A DNA stretch of 64,000 bases from contig NW_013171827.1 of the NCBI RefSeq assembly GCF_000151665.1, positions 144,001 to 208,000 of the forward strand, in the 5' to 3' direction. Source of the DNA: Blastocystis hominis (Eukaryota > Sar > Bigyra > Opalinata > Blastocystidae). Position 1 is the stretch's first letter. Each line of letters begins with the position of its first letter. This document shows, piece by piece, positions 12,974 to 24,280 of the stretch. The notes beneath the pieces were generated by a model. That model was not told the origin of the DNA. It made no database searches and saw nothing but the letters and a program-made list of their open reading frames with translations. The position numbers and the translations under genes are program-made.

Positions 12974-13662
12974 ATGGGATCATCGTGCTCACGATGTTCA
13001 TGTGGAAAAAAGGAAAAAGACCATTATAGATGCGTAATTGTGGGTCTGGACGGTGCTGGCAAGACAAGTATGTGTTCAAATTCGTTATATTGTCTTAGCA
13101 TTATTTAATTATATCTGTGATAAAAATCAAGGTGAAAAACAACCGATAAGTGGTTTCGAGATTTGTAGTCGAGAGTATGATAAAATTATCTTCGATTTCT
13201 GGGTATTGTCTGATGGTGAGCTTTATGTGTAGGATACCAACGGTGATGCGTGTTGTCGCCAGTTTTGGACGCACTATATATTTGGAGCTCACGTATGGAT
13301 TCCATTTCTATTGATTCCATAGGCTATAATATTTGTTGTAGATAGTACAAATAGAGAACGGTTCCCGGAAGTGAAGGCAGAGCTTATTAAGTTACTGAAC
13401 TGTGAAGGCACAGAGGTATTCCAAGTGTCCTTTTGAAATGTAGAATCTCTTGTGGCTGATCGTAGCTTCTAAGCTAGATGTCCCTGGCCATGTGTTTGAA
13501 CGAGAAATATTGGATTCCCTAAACTTGGATCAGTATTTACTTTCTGTTTTTATTCATGATAGGCTTTTGGGAGAACGCCATTGGAGATTATTTGCTGAAG
13601 AAAAGTCGAAGCCCCCAATAAACGATTACTTGAAATACTTGGCTAGTTCGTTCATAAACTAG
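12974..13662 (+). CDS. ARF/ARL-family small GTPase
   Basis: Reads MGSSCSRCSC at the N-terminus, so Gly2 is a candidate N-myristoylation site and nearby Cys could be acylated. The P-loop is GLDGAGKTT, split by the first intron. The Switch II region reads FDFWDTNGDACCRQFWTHYI in place of the usual WDVGGQ...RPLWRHY, so the conserved Gly-Gln of the ARF family is not canonical. AIIFVVDSTNRERF follows, and the NKxD equivalent reads ASKLDVPG, a Ser-Lys variant. Introns at 13,068-13,098, 13,203-13,232, 13,293-13,322 and 13,416-13,443 are 28-31 nt. The stop is encoded (TAG). It is probably a membrane-trafficking GTPase with atypical nucleotide hydrolysis. Confidence 0.85.
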
Positions 13663-13720
13663 ATTGTGTTGTTGTTGTTGTTGTTTTTTTAATAAATACA
13701 TATAAATACATATTACTCTC

Positions 13721-13733
13721 AACAAACATACAA
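13721..13733 (-). terminator. Polyadenylation/stop-creating signal of the zinc-ribbon gene
   Basis: Reading the minus strand, the last sense codon is TTG, then T, then TGTA, then TGTTTGTT (13,728 to 13,721). The T-4 nt-motif spacing equals that of the acetate-CoA ligase gene. An in-frame genomic TGA exists only about 9 nt further on, beyond the expected cleavage site. Confidence 0.7.
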
Positions 13734-14736
13734 CAAACACTTCTTGCATAGACATGGCCTTCCTATGAAATCGTGAAGAAACAACAAGTAAAGTACCTTC
13801 AAAAAAATTCGACACGATTACATCCACAGATTCTCGGAATGAACTGTGGCATTTAGAGCACCTCCAATAGTATTTCGCTTCGCTTCCTATCGCTACAGCT
13901 TCGCATGAAACCTCGTTGTTCTGATAGTCCCAGTTTCGAAGAAGCTCAGAACAGCGAGCAGAGAGCGAGATCGTTCCTGCGTCTCTGCATTTGGGGCAGC
14001 GAAGATTTCGTTGGGTTCGATTATAAATGGATGCTTTCCAAGAATGACCGTTCCTACACTTCCACCATGCTTCATAGCGCGATTTTGCATTGAACTGATC
14101 GGGGTGATACTCGTTTTTTTCTTGATCCCACTCTTTCGCGAGAGCTGGATAAAGACTTTGGAAGCTGGTGGAAGCGGAAGGTTTGTATCCAAGACAATAG
14201 GGACATGCTACCGCTTAGAGGCGAATCGAATCAACAAAAACACTGTAAGTTGTCGGTTCTGCGATTTGGAGAGGTTTGAAAGAAGTGATCAGCGTGGTTG
14301 TGACATTTCCACCATGCTTGCTTCGTAGAACCGTACGTAATTTGACTCAGTGGCGAATTTTGATTTCGTGAATCATCCCATTCGCCTGCAATTTCAGGAA
14401 AACGAATCGAAAGGCTATTTGTTACAGAAACGCGTCTTCCGGAACAGAATGGGCAAAAATCTACTCGAGAATAAACGAAAGCCTGCTACGATGAGACTGG
14501 TTGTGCAAATAGCCAGCCACCACTTCAGAAATAGTCATTTTCCACTCGTGATCCGGTCCGTTCGGACATTTCCACAACAGAACTGTACTTGCAGGAATCG
14601 CTCTTTTTCCAAACTCTTGCTGAAAAGCAGGATGGAGCAGTGAGTAGACTCCAGGAAAATCCTTTTCAAGAGTGATTGTTGCTGCTTTGCTGTTTCGATA
14701 GGAAATGGATCGTATCGAGCGAAGAAGCGATTTCAT
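13733..14736 (-). CDS. Zinc-ribbon repeat protein (DUF4379-type), likely organellar
   Basis: Begins MKSLLRSIRSISYRNSKAAT, a plausible mitochondrial-type presequence. It then carries repeated treble-clef units of the pattern WxCxxxxxHxW ... CPxC: LLWKCPNGPDHEW, CPFCSGRR, AWWKCHNHADHF, CPYCLGYK, AWWKCRNGHSW, CPKC, YWRCSKC. Between the ribbons are IAGEWDDSRNQNSP-type spacers typical of the DUF4379 (probable zinc-ribbon) family. The function of the family is not established; nucleic-acid binding is an inference. The final exon follows a short intron near 13,770-13,803 and ends with Cys-Lys-Lys-Cys-Leu and a lone T before TGTA-TGTTTGTT, so TAA is again supplied by polyadenylation. Confidence 0.72.
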
Positions 14737-15001
14737 AGCTTATGAAATTCAAAATGACAATCGTATCAATCCGCCGGAAATAACTCTCGGATTAATATGT
14801 ATTGTTTTGTTTTGTATTGTTTTCTACTCTTGATTTGTTAAAGCGCTTGATCCCATTGATTATGGTTTGATTATGTATCAATCGAACCATTAATGTCAGG
14901 ATCCTTCTGTATTATGTTTCAATTCAGAGTCCTATCTGCTTTCCAAGAGAAGAAATGGACCCTTCTCTCCCCATTTGCTCCAGTCTGCAACAAACAAGAA
15001 C

Positions 15002-16424
15002 TCACTCCGAGAGCTTTTCAATGGACACACAAGCATAGTTATAGTTGGTCGATTCATTCCCCACGATCGCGCTAATCGTCAAATTCTCCTCCTTCAGCGA
15101 GCCGTAAGCCTTCACGCTGCCTCCCAGCTCCGCGAACAACCCGTCCAGCGTCGCGAACAGCTTCTCCACGGTCTTCGCTTTGGGCTGCTCGCCATTCTCT
15201 CCGCAATCCCTACGAACACCACGAACGAGAACGTGGGCGTGTGCAGGCCGTACCGCAGAATGCTCTCCACGTACACGCGCAGCGCCTTCAGATGGACCCA
15301 TTCGCTCGCCAGCTCCGAGTAGTTCGGTCGGCACCACTGCAGCAGATCCGACTACACGCAAATCGACCGCCTCGCTCACCGCTACCTTCAGCTTCCGCTC
15401 CTCCACCTCGAACTTCGCCAGCTCGCGCTCCTCCATCTCCGTCGCGCCGCTCTCCTTCATCTCCTCCAGGTTGAACAGACGCATCGTGTAGCGGTTCTCG
15501 CGGCACGCCGTCTGCACCGCGCGCTCGAACTTCTTCAGAATCACCACCGAGAACAGCACGTAGCCCTCGCTGTCGCTCACCAGGCGGCGCGCGCTCTCCG
15601 GAACCACCACTTCACGCCCCGCTTCCTCGCTGCCCAGCTTCGCGTAGCTCTGCAGGAACTCCTTCTCTTGCGTACTACGTCGAGACGAGGGACAAAAGCC
15701 TACTTTGAGATGATAATGACCACGGTTTCGAGGTAGTCCGTGCTCAGGAACACTTCCTTCAGCGTCATTCCGTTCGTCGCCTTCATCACGTCCTCTTCAC
15801 GAAGAATCAGACTCAGTGGCGCTGTGAGGATGTTTGCTCTATCGGTGAGAATGAAGGAAAAGAAGAAGAAGCGAACCCTCGCTTTCGGCGCAGAGCAGTC
15901 ACATTGCTGTGCACATCTTGGTACTTCTGCAGCATCTTGCGTAACTCACTCTCCACGCTGCGTGTGTCCTGCTGGATCAGATTTTTGTGCTCACCGATGG
16001 AGTTGCGCTCCGGGAAACGGCTCTCATCCCAATGGAAGTCCTCCAGATACTTTTCGAGACTACGGCCGTCCACAGTGAGCTTTCTGTAGTTTCCCTCTAA
16101 AGACATATCGTGATAGGTCTTGGCTATCTTCTCGATTAGCTGGCGCAACATACTATCCATCTTGACCATCTCGTCGCTCAAGTGCTACATGGTAGACAGA
16201 TCGATTCCAGCATACCATCAAGAGTTCGAGAGTACAATCACCAAGATTAGGAATGGGGAAAGTTTTCATAGCTATAGACAGGGTAAGCAACGTGGGACTA
16301 GAAAATGCAAAAACCTACAGCAATATGGAGAGTTAGAACTCGCGATCGCTCCTCGAATTACTCCTTCACTCTTAAGGTCGGAAGGAACCGAGATAAGAAC
16401 GGGATCATCAATGGATTTGCTCAT
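15002..16424 (-). CDS. V-type ATPase subunit C
   Basis: Peripheral stalk subunit that holds the V1 and Vo sectors of the proton pump together. The order of conserved blocks matches subunit [16 protein letters not shown] then [20 protein letters not shown] (N-terminal foot), [12 protein letters not shown], the long helix with [13 protein letters not shown], a head region ([20 protein letters not shown]) and the C-terminal [24 protein letters not shown] block that identifies the family. At least six introns of 29-44 nt are removed. ATG is at 16,422-16,424. The TGA at the end is encoded, with TTGTTTGTT about five bases later. Full length for the family. Confidence 0.92.
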
Positions 16425-16508
16425 CGATTTGAATTTGCTTTCTATGTACTATAGAGAAATGTGGAAAACAATGAAACGCCCTTCCCTCTTTCAGCTAGAA
16501 TCGACGCA

Positions 16509-17708
16509 ATGCTGAACCGATTTATTGCATCTTCTGCGGCAACCATACAGAAATGGGCAAGAAACTCGAATTCCATTCTCAATGTTGTTATTGGAAATGA
16601 AGTATGATTTTGAGTTGAAATCTAAATAATAGGCAGTCGATGTAGACAGTGCAGTGTGCAGCATCGTGTACGCCTATATTCTGCAACACAGACTCGAAAG
16701 GAGCGAGAATTATGACCCAGAATCTCAGTTTTGTGTGCCCATGATTCAAATGCCAACAGATCAGTTGTTGCTGAGAAATGACCTGATGCGGTTGTTTTCC
16801 TTGGCCGAGATTGACTACAAGCAGCTCTTGACATACGACAAATACGGTTCAATATTAAATCAGAATAAGCATTGTGTCAATCTCTACCTGGTGGATCACA
16901 ACGTGCTTTCGGATCAATTTTCCGGGTTTTCTTCTGTTTTCATCGAATATGCTTCTGATTCTGTAGTGCCTGAAAGAAATAATCGATCATCGCGAGGATA
17001 GTGGTCTGTATTCTGGCGTTTCCAAGCATATTTCCTTCAATCCAGCGGAATCTCGCGGCGTGGGTTCTTGTGGCACGTTAATCGCCTCCATTCTTCGCGA
17101 AACCCCATCCATTCCTTCTCTTTCCGAGTGTTGCTTGCTCTTAGAATCCGCAGTTCTTTTAGACACTCTGAATCTCACCTATTCTTTCAAAACCACTCCC
17201 CAGGACATCGAGGCGGTGTCTTGGCTCGAGGCTCATCGACGCAGCCCTCCTAGTATCACGCAAAACGAATTATTTGATACACTGTCAACCGCAAAATTCG
17301 ATCCCCTGTTTTGGGAGTCGTTGAGTGCTCGAAATGCTCTGGCTCTGGATTACAAAACCATCCCAATGCAGTCGTTGCGAGTTGGATGGAGCGCTGTGCT
17401 CCTTCCGATCGGCGCGCTGCAGAGAAAGCAGGGATTGAAAGAAGAAATGGATGAGATTATCAGAAAGGAAAGGCTGGATTTAATGCTGGTTTCGAGTACT
17501 GTAAAAGAGAAGGTGGTGCGCAGAGAATTGTTGATGACCTGCCCAGAGGGTTGCGACGAGGAGTTGAAGAGGAAAATCGAAAAGGTGGAGCAAACGTTAG
17601 AGATGAAGTACAATTGCAGTCGAAATGCCCAGAATCCGCATTTACTGGAAACAACGAAGGAGTTTAGTCGAAAATCATTAGCGAAGGAAATAGCTCAGCT
17701 GCTCAAAT
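16509..17708 (+). CDS. Prune/exopolyphosphatase-type DHH phosphatase
   Basis: A DHH-superfamily metal-dependent phosphatase (prune/PPX1 branch) acting on short polyphosphates or nucleotides. Motif I is GNEAVDVDSAV, motif II includes MPTDQLLLRNDL, motif IV is IIDHRED, and the DHHA2 region contains GSCGTLIASIL. Motif III, normally LVDHH, reads LVDHN here, so one metal-ligand His is Asn. Introns follow GNE (31 nt) and FSGFSS (31 nt). The long C-terminal helical region runs to ...AQLLK, where a T is followed by ACGAT and TGTTTGTT (17,714), so poly(A) would make TAA. Genomic reading continues about 35 codons further into the promoter of the next gene. Confidence 0.85.
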
Positions 17709-17760
17709 ACGATTGTTTGTTCAAACACGACTGGAAACTATTTCTATCCTACTCAAGCAG

Positions 17761-18608
17761 ATGTCGCTCGAGTTTTCGCAGGCTTCGAGCCAGACAATAA
17801 ATCATATTGATCGAATAAAGGCGATAATAGCCACAGTGGGTACGCAAGATGTATATGGATGCTCAAATATGTAATGAATAGTCTGAAAGCAAGGAGGAAA
17901 GGGCAAAGAAGGAGCGAGAGGTTAAAATGTTACTACTTCAGATAAATAGGCTTTCCCGAGGTTTGTTCGGGGAGTTGAGTAGATTTGAAAAGTCGATCGA
18001 GGACGCATTACTAAAATCACAAGGGGTTTTACGTGATCTTCACGGATTAGAAATCGAGAACACCTGCCTGCGTCATTCACTTGACAACTGTAAATCTTTT
18101 ACGTGTGTACAGCGGAAGCAGCGTTACTTTTAGAACACCTCAGTATGATCGTGTGATTAGTGACACGCATCCTGTTGAACTGACAAAAGAGGACGGTGAT
18201 AAAACACTCTTCGAAAAGCAAGCTGAAGAGTTAAAGCATGAGTTGAACGAACGAAAACGGTAAGAATGACTGACCTCTTGGTTGATTGTAGCATAAAGAA
18301 CGAACTCGAAGAAGCCAAGCAGCTGAAGAGACAGCGCGTTCTTGCCTCGATGCATCTGAAGCACATGGCTCAGAACGTAGTGACTCCGCAGTTAAAGAAG
18401 CTGGAGGAGGTACGATGTTTCGTTTGCTTATAATAGAAAGTCATTCAAAAGCATCACAGAGAGCTATAACAGAATTCTACAGGGGGAAGAGGAAGAAAAG
18501 GAGAGTGAGAAGGATCAAGATGCTATCAAAGGAAAGTGGAAAGAAGAGGTGAAGGACAAGGATAAGGCGAGTAGTAAAGATAAGCCAAAAGAGGGACAAA
18601 AGAAGTAG
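17761..18608 (+). CDS. Unidentified coiled-coil protein with acidic/lysine-rich tail
   Basis: No family recognised. ATG 17,761 opens MSLEFSQASSQ and the frame is carried by about seven introns of 18-46 nt. The protein is almost entirely helical coiled coil (KEEREVKMLLLQINRL..., KQAEELKHELNERKR..., LKRQRVLASMHLKHMAQNV). It ends in a Glu/Lys-rich tail with the TAG at 18,606. A run of TG repeats and TGTTTGTT follows. Two of the intron calls (near 18,155 and 18,412-18,480) are weak, so the joined sequence may be wrong in detail. Confidence 0.5.
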
Positions 18609-18680
18609 ATCCCAAAGAACGAAGGAGTAAAGTATATTTGTGTGTGTGTGTGCTTGTTTGTTTGTTAAAGGAACTCTAGG

Positions 18681-19586
18681 ATGTCCGAATTTGATGAAGT
18701 TGTGCCTACATTCATTCTTACGGAAAGTATCCACGATTTGTGCTCCAGACAGATTGCTCGGGCAATCAAGAAAAACCAATGGCTAAAGGAAGAAGACTCG
18801 GTGATGGTTTGAATACAAGTGTCAAATAACGAAATAGGACTTTGGTTGTGGAATTGGTTCGTTTTCCTACATTCTGTTGGAAGAAATTGGATACAAGAGC
18901 TGCCTTGGGGTTGATTCTTCTGAAAAGATGGTTGCTCGATATAACAAAACCGTTCTCCCTCATGGAGTGATTGAATCCTAGGCAAAGGAGAACCACTGGG
19001 ATGACAAGATGAAGGCAATCTGTAAGTTCATCGAGAACCCAGGTTCGAGTTCTTCAAAAGTGTCATGTAGATGAGCTGAATGGTGAGAAATTCGATGTAA
19101 TTGTTTCACTCAAAACGTTCCACCATATCCCCAACCCTGTTGAGACGATAACTCTTCTGGTACTACTTATAGAACCGTTTGTTTAGACATAGAAATCCTA
19201 TCTCAAACCACAGGGTCGTTTAATCATCGCAGACTTGAAATTAGACGCGTTTGGTTCATTGTGGTTGTTGCTTACATAGTCATTCTCCCATCTATCACCG
19301 ATCCGTTGCGGAACCGCCCGTTTGTCATGGCTTTACCCAGGAGACAATGAGAGAGTATATGGAGAAGGCAGGATTCAAGGTGGACGTGGAGACGGTCAAT
19401 GTAGTCCATTTCCTGGAATGCCTCGATCACGAGGCAGCCAAAGTGGAATACGATGCTCTGCCGCCATTTGAGGGCCGAGTCGACCGAATGGATCTTGACA
19501 AACTACCTCCGATGATTCATTTGGGTCCCAAGTATTTTGAAAAGGATGTGTTTCCTTTCATTGTTGCTTGTGGAACGCTGGCTTGA
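18681..19586 (+). CDS. SAM-dependent class I methyltransferase
   Basis: After a 60-residue lead the Rossmann motif I reads DFGCGIGSFSYIL, followed by motif II acidic LGVDSSEKMV, motif IV DVIVSLKTFHHIPNP and a later block PQGRLIIADLKLDA (motif VI). This is the standard layout of type-11/12 methyltransferases. The substrate cannot be told; nothing identifies a tRNA, lipid or quinone specialisation. Introns of 21-38 nt occur. One removes GTGATTGAATCC...AAAG, just 21 nt. The C-terminal domain is CTQETMREYMEKAGFKVDV-like and ends at TGA 19,584, with TGTTTGTT ten bases later. The 3' end overlaps the APC8 gene on the opposite strand by 29 nt. Confidence 0.82.
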
Positions 19587-21569
19587 TTGTTTTCTGTTTG
19601 TTGGAACAAACAATTGAATCGATGCTCATGGACACATCACTCGAACTATTCGAGTTATCAAAGTTGATCGATTCCTTCCAGTCACTTGATTGCATGGCTC
19701 CATTCTCGCTCCGAACGCCAGCAGAACTTGGGATATTGGAGGTGAGTCGAGGGCTGCAAGCAGGATTCCCATTTCCCTGTTTCGACGCTAAATAGTTGCG
19801 AACCGCCGGATCATTTGGGGACTCAGCAAGCAGGAAATCCACTAGACTCCACAGCTCGTCAGCATCCACCAGCGAAGTGTTTTCTCGGTCCATTTCATCA
19901 TTCATTCCTTCGCTTCGCCCCGCCATTTCCGCTGCGATCTCTTCTATTCTTGCCAACGCTTGTCTGCTGTCTTTGAACTGCGATAACGAGCGGGGATTCT
20001 GCAGATCGCGATAGCGCTGTACCACGATGCGCAAAATCTCCATTCCTTCCGGAGAAAACAAGCTCCAGTCGTTCGCCTTCCTCGCCCGTCTGACCCAATT
20101 CACAAGATTCTCGCGGGTTTCGATTCCTTCGCGCAGTTGTAACTGACAGAGACGAAGTAAGCACACTCGCGATTCCTTTTCATCGAATTCCAAGCATCGC
20201 TGGCCTCGTTGAAAGGCATCCATTGCCTTCTTCGTCTCGTTCCTCGCAGAAAAAAAATCTCCCAACGCTAGCCATCCGCGCGGAAACTGCTGTCTAGAAA
20301 GGAAAGCGTTCCATTGAAACGAACTGGATCGAGAGTGTTCGCATAAAGAAATAGTACGCCATCTGATCGTTGATATCCTGCGAATAGGCCTGCGCCAGCG
20401 CGAAAAAGCCGCGGTAATCCGTCTGATTGATCTGGGTCGCTTTCATGTAGCACGCGATCGCTTCTTTGAGCATTTGCAACGCTCTGTACTCATGGCCTAG
20501 AAGAAGCCAGGCATCATAACACTCTGGCGAACGCTCCAGCATTTGAGTGAAGCAGAGGACGGATTTTTTGTGTTGACCAACGAGACTCCAATAGGATCCT
20601 TCGACGAGTGGCTGCGAAGGCGTGTGCTCGAGCTGACGACTGAGTTGGAGCAGGGCTTCTGCGTCCTCTCGAATGAAGAAAAGGTTGCAGAGGAGGAATT
20701 CGAAGGGAGATCGATCGTGTGTGGAGTGAATGGAGTGGAGTTCGACAGACTGGAGAGTGGCAAGAGCTTCATCGAATTCTAGAAGAAACTAGAGAAAAGG
20801 ATAGAGCGAGTACGTGAGTGATTGTATTGGTATTGTGCAAGTTGGATTCGAAGGAAAGTGGAAGTGGGAAAGAAAGAGGAGAGAGTGGTGAAAAGGAGTT
20901 TGGGTGTTTGTGACTACAAAAATGATAAAAGATAGGGAGGACGGGGCACCTGCAAGAGATGATTCGTTGCATAGAGCTGGAAGAAGTTTTTGAGGATGCA
21001 GCGAAGCGGAGGCGTGATCGATGAGACAGAGTTCTCTGTGTTGTTTAGAAAAAGAGCCGACAATTCCAGCCAACAGCTCCAAAAGTAGGGGAACTGCTGA
21101 ACAGAGGAGAGAAATGCGGATTTACAGCGTGAATCATGCTTTAATTTCCAAAGGAGACCGAGATTGTAAAGACAGAACGAATCGAAGGGAGGATGGAAAG
21201 AACGACGAATTAGCTCCGATTCGATGCGATCGCGTACTGGAAGAGTGCAGTTCATTTTCAGAATGGCACTTGATGCGAAGAATAACTCCTTGGAAGAGAA
21301 GGATGTGAGATCAAGCGTGTCAAAGTAGCCGAGAATGGCAGAATAGTTCTCATTCCGATACAGTAACGAAATACGGAGTTCTTGAAAGGATGGAGTTGCT
21401 AGGTGACATGCGATCCATTGCAATACCATCATCAACAAATGGGTTCGAAAGAGGGTCAAATTCCAGCAAGTCAATTCTGGACGGATCTGCGGCCTGGATT
21501 AAGTCCATTAGCCTAGGATCTGAATATTGCATATTTAGACATACCACAGTGCATCATCGGTCTGTCCAT
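19558..21569 (-). CDS. Anaphase-promoting complex subunit 8 (Cdc23)
   Basis: TPR subunit of the APC/C ubiquitin ligase. The N-terminal region has YNLGLLWKLKHDSRCKSAF and SSVQQFPYFWSCWLELSAL, followed after introns by QFDEALATLQ. The diagnostic TPRs are CYDAWLLLGHEYRALQM, KEAIACYMKATQINQTDYRGFF and LAQAYSQD, then QFPRGWLALGDFF. These match APC8 TPR units (LGHEYxEMKNxxxAIxAYRxAxxxNxxDYRAWYGLGQxYE). The C-terminal third is divergent and Ser-rich. Five introns of 25-38 nt are removed; ATG 21,567-21,569 is followed within eight codons by a 25-nt intron. TGA lies at 19,558 inside the opposite methyltransferase gene. Confidence 0.85.
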
Positions 21570-21688
21570 AGTCTTCTAAAATAGAAACAGCGCGAGTAAG
21601 CTCCTCCGAAAAAGACATGAACAAACGAGCGTAATAGATTCAACTTTTTAATATCTGACCTCTGTGGTCTTATATCCCGATCAACGAG

Positions 21689-23062
21689 ATGTCGAAAAAT
21701 TACAAAATGATTAATAACATTGATACAATCGCGCAGATATCTCTCCAATACTCAAGGAAGATGAAGAGGATGTTCTGGGAGTCCAGCACCTTGACGTCTT
21801 CCATAAAGCATTGGTTTGAGAGAATCTCTCCATCTATATTGTATCGGACTGTTATTAAGGGATGAAGGAATAGACTCTTTCGTGAGCAAATACGAGTTTT
21901 AAGTGTATATAGTGGTTCTCCGGAGAACGATCAAACCATTATCTCTATCTTAACCAAACACTTGAATCGATATCGGTATGAGCATTGGCGTAGTCAATAA
22001 ATGTCTAGGTATGTGATTGTGGAGCCAGGCGATCCGGGAGCGTTTGAGGTTGATGGTTGCTGTTGAGCCTGACTGGATAGAGCGAGTTTTCGAGGCAACG
22101 CAAGAGTTCCTCGTGTGTGGTAGAACTTTCCCCATACCCTCATTTTCTCACCTTTGAAACATTCGAAAAGTTCGACCTGATTTTCCTTTTTGACGTCCCC
22201 ATCAATTCCAACGCTTGCGAGTCCGTTATTCGCAAGGGCAAGTCTTTACTTCGCGTTGGCGGGCAAATCTGTCTATTTAGCGCTGTTTCCGCTCCTTTCC
22301 TCCTCCATTCTAGCAAGACACCAATCTTCTCGAACTCATTCGTCTGCTCCAAGGCTCGGACGACTCTTCCAGCTTCGCCGCTTCCTTTCTCCCCTCCAAA
22401 CAGGACGCGATTTCCGTGGGGAAGGACTCCGAATCGGACCAAAGCCCGACGCCATGCGACGAAGCCCTCACGGCGGAATCTCCAGCGGTCGAGGTAGCGG
22501 AGCAAGCGCCGCCGGTGCCTCGGAAAGAAGCGATGGAGCAACGCCGGTATGAGGGCTATCTGACGAGCGATTCCTTCGTGCGTCTGGTGCTCACCGACTT
22601 CGAAGTGCGTAGTTTTGTGCGGTCCGAACGTAGCTGTGCTTCAAAACGACGCTGCTGGAAGCGGAAATGGACATCGCGGAGTGTTTTCGGCGGTCGCGAG
22701 ACGGACTGATGCTGCTCTCTGGGCTGATGAAGATCGACTTAACCGGAGCGATGGACTCGCTGGTGAGCGAGGTAGGCGTGCGTGGAGACTGGCGAGCAGA
22801 TCCTCGACTTTCTCTCGCTGAAAACCAAGCCGGGCACCACGCGGATCCCCTACAATTTCTCCATCTATACGATCTATTCCGACTTGATCGGTAGTCTGCT
22901 CGCGCTGGCTTTCATCTAGCCGAAGTCATTCATCGAAGCCCCAATCCCACGCCCACGCCGTGGTTCCCCGAAGGAGAGACGGGGCGCTTCGTCAATGTCG
23001 GGGAGGAGCGGTGGAAGAAGAGTTTGGAGGAGTGGCGAGCGGCGGAGAACGAAGAGCCGTAG
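21689..23062 (+). CDS. Unidentified protein, multi-exon
   Basis: I do not recognise this protein. The frame runs from ATG 21,689 (MSKNYKMINNIDTIAQ...) through a probable 54-nt intron, then 33-, 31-, 29-, 29- and 37-nt introns, and one of 30 nt near 22,891. Each has GT-AG ends. Notable pieces are RYVIVEPGDPGAFE, FEKFDLIFLFDVP, VRKGKSLLRVGGQICLF (reminiscent of a Rossmann beta-alpha edge), an acidic Ser/Pro linker, and a helical C-terminus ending WKKSLEEWRAAENEEP at TAG 23,060. The middle resembles a SAM-fold half-domain, but no motif is decisive. GC content rises sharply after 22,380. Confidence 0.5.
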
Positions 23063-23080
23063 CGAAGAGAAAGGCTTGCG

Positions 23081-23754
23081 ATGTGTAGGGTCAAAAAGAT
23101 GAGTACCAGCTCCATTGAGGGGGTTGTGGAGACGATCGCGGATGACACGTTGCGGAGAAATAAACTTCCTGAGCCGGTTAATTTGGATGAGGTGAGGAGA
23201 GGGGCGATGATGCCAGGTAGTTGCTGCCTTTGTGTGACGAGACATGGAAGTATCAAGGAAATCGCTGAGAGATTTGAAAGGTTTGTGGAGTGGTGGAAGA
23301 AGAAGAAGAAGTGTTTGTTATAGTAATAATAATAATGATCATTGTTCTGCTAGTTACTGCGATTACCTCCCTACTTGTGTTGGGAGTGCTAATCTACACA
23401 ATTCGGAAGTATATGGGCTCTACAACGGTGGATGTAGGTCACTTTGATTTTCCATCATGGAAAGGAAACGAACGAGGATACAGAGGCGCTGCTCAAGAAG
23501 TAAGTCGCGAAGAAGGAAGGATTAGTGATAGGGAGGAAAAAAGAGGGATTGGAACGAATGAATTATCTATCTCCGAGACAAAGACGATTGTACCTATATT
23601 AACCAAGTCAGAAATGGAGGCGGACACTGTGGTGACAATGGTGAGTCAATCGAATTAAACTGAGGTATAGCCGATGAATAAGAAGGAGATCGAGTTGTTG
23701 AGTGACGAAGAATTGTTGCAAGATATCGGAGAGGATAGTGAGGATGATGAATAG
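23081..23754 (+). CDS. Single-pass membrane protein, 5' end unresolved
   Basis: The secure part is 23,290-23,754: a poly-Glu stretch, one long hydrophobic segment (about 30 residues of Ile/Val/Leu from 23,315 to 23,405), then a cytosol-like charged tail. A 30-nt intron at about 23,641-23,670 joins a last exon reading MNKKEIELLSDEELLQDIGEDSEDDE, TAG 23,752. Upstream, 23,093-23,190 is open and could be a first exon (MSTSSIEGVVETIADD...), but no 30-nt intron connects the two frames cleanly. No family recognised. Confidence 0.5.
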
Positions 23755-23840
23755 ATTGTATTACATATTATTTGTGAGACGTGTTAATTTCTCTTATATT
23801 CGATTTGTTGGTTTGTTTGTTGTAGTAAGGGAGTTGTGGA

Positions 23841-23930
23841 TGGGTCCGAATGGGTCCGAATGGGTCCGAATGGGTCTGAATGGGTCTGAATGGGTCTGAA
23901 TGGGTCTGAATGGGTCCGAATGGGTGGAAA
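23841..23930. repeat. 10-bp tandem repeat, nine units
   Basis: Units of TGGGTCCGAA or TGGGTCTGAA, with a last degenerate unit TGGGTGGAAA. It lies in the 3' flank of the membrane-protein gene, just after a TTTGTTTGTTG stretch. The two unit types are grouped (three C, four T, one C), so it expanded locally. Confidence 0.95.
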
Positions 23931-24280
23931 TAGAGTCGCACTAAAAAGGACAAGGTACCAAAGTTGCGGAGGAGGAGGAGTTAGAGACATGTGTGAAATG
24001 AATGACAACCCAGCGAATCTTTCATTTCCTTTGATTATCAAATAAAATGATCAAATCATGCATTCAAATTAGAGTGAGTACACGCCGTAAAATCGAGTTG
24101 GTACAAAACTGTAAGAAGAAGAATGCAATCTGTGTTGTTCCTATTCCACATTCTGCGGCTGTAGAAAATCATCTTCCCAATTCCCAATCAGTCCTAAAAC
24201 AGTACATATATTTATATCTAAATAGCAAGTTTTGCCCATTCTCTTCAAAAAAGTCTATTGTTTGATTGTTACGTTTGCCG

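Noticed and set aside
20543-20782. Plus-strand frame MSEAEDGFF...
   Set aside because: Antisense shadow of an APC8 exon that carries the TPR signature on the minus strand.
21950-22135. Minus-strand frame of 61 codons and a LYR-like motif at about 21,880 on the plus strand
   Set aside because: The minus frame is a shadow. The plus segment joins downstream exons by a 33-nt intron and is part of a larger unidentified protein, so a small LYR protein is not supported.
23841-23930. CRISPR-like array
   Set aside because: Units are contiguous 10-mers without spacers in a eukaryotic 3' flank; it is a minisatellite.
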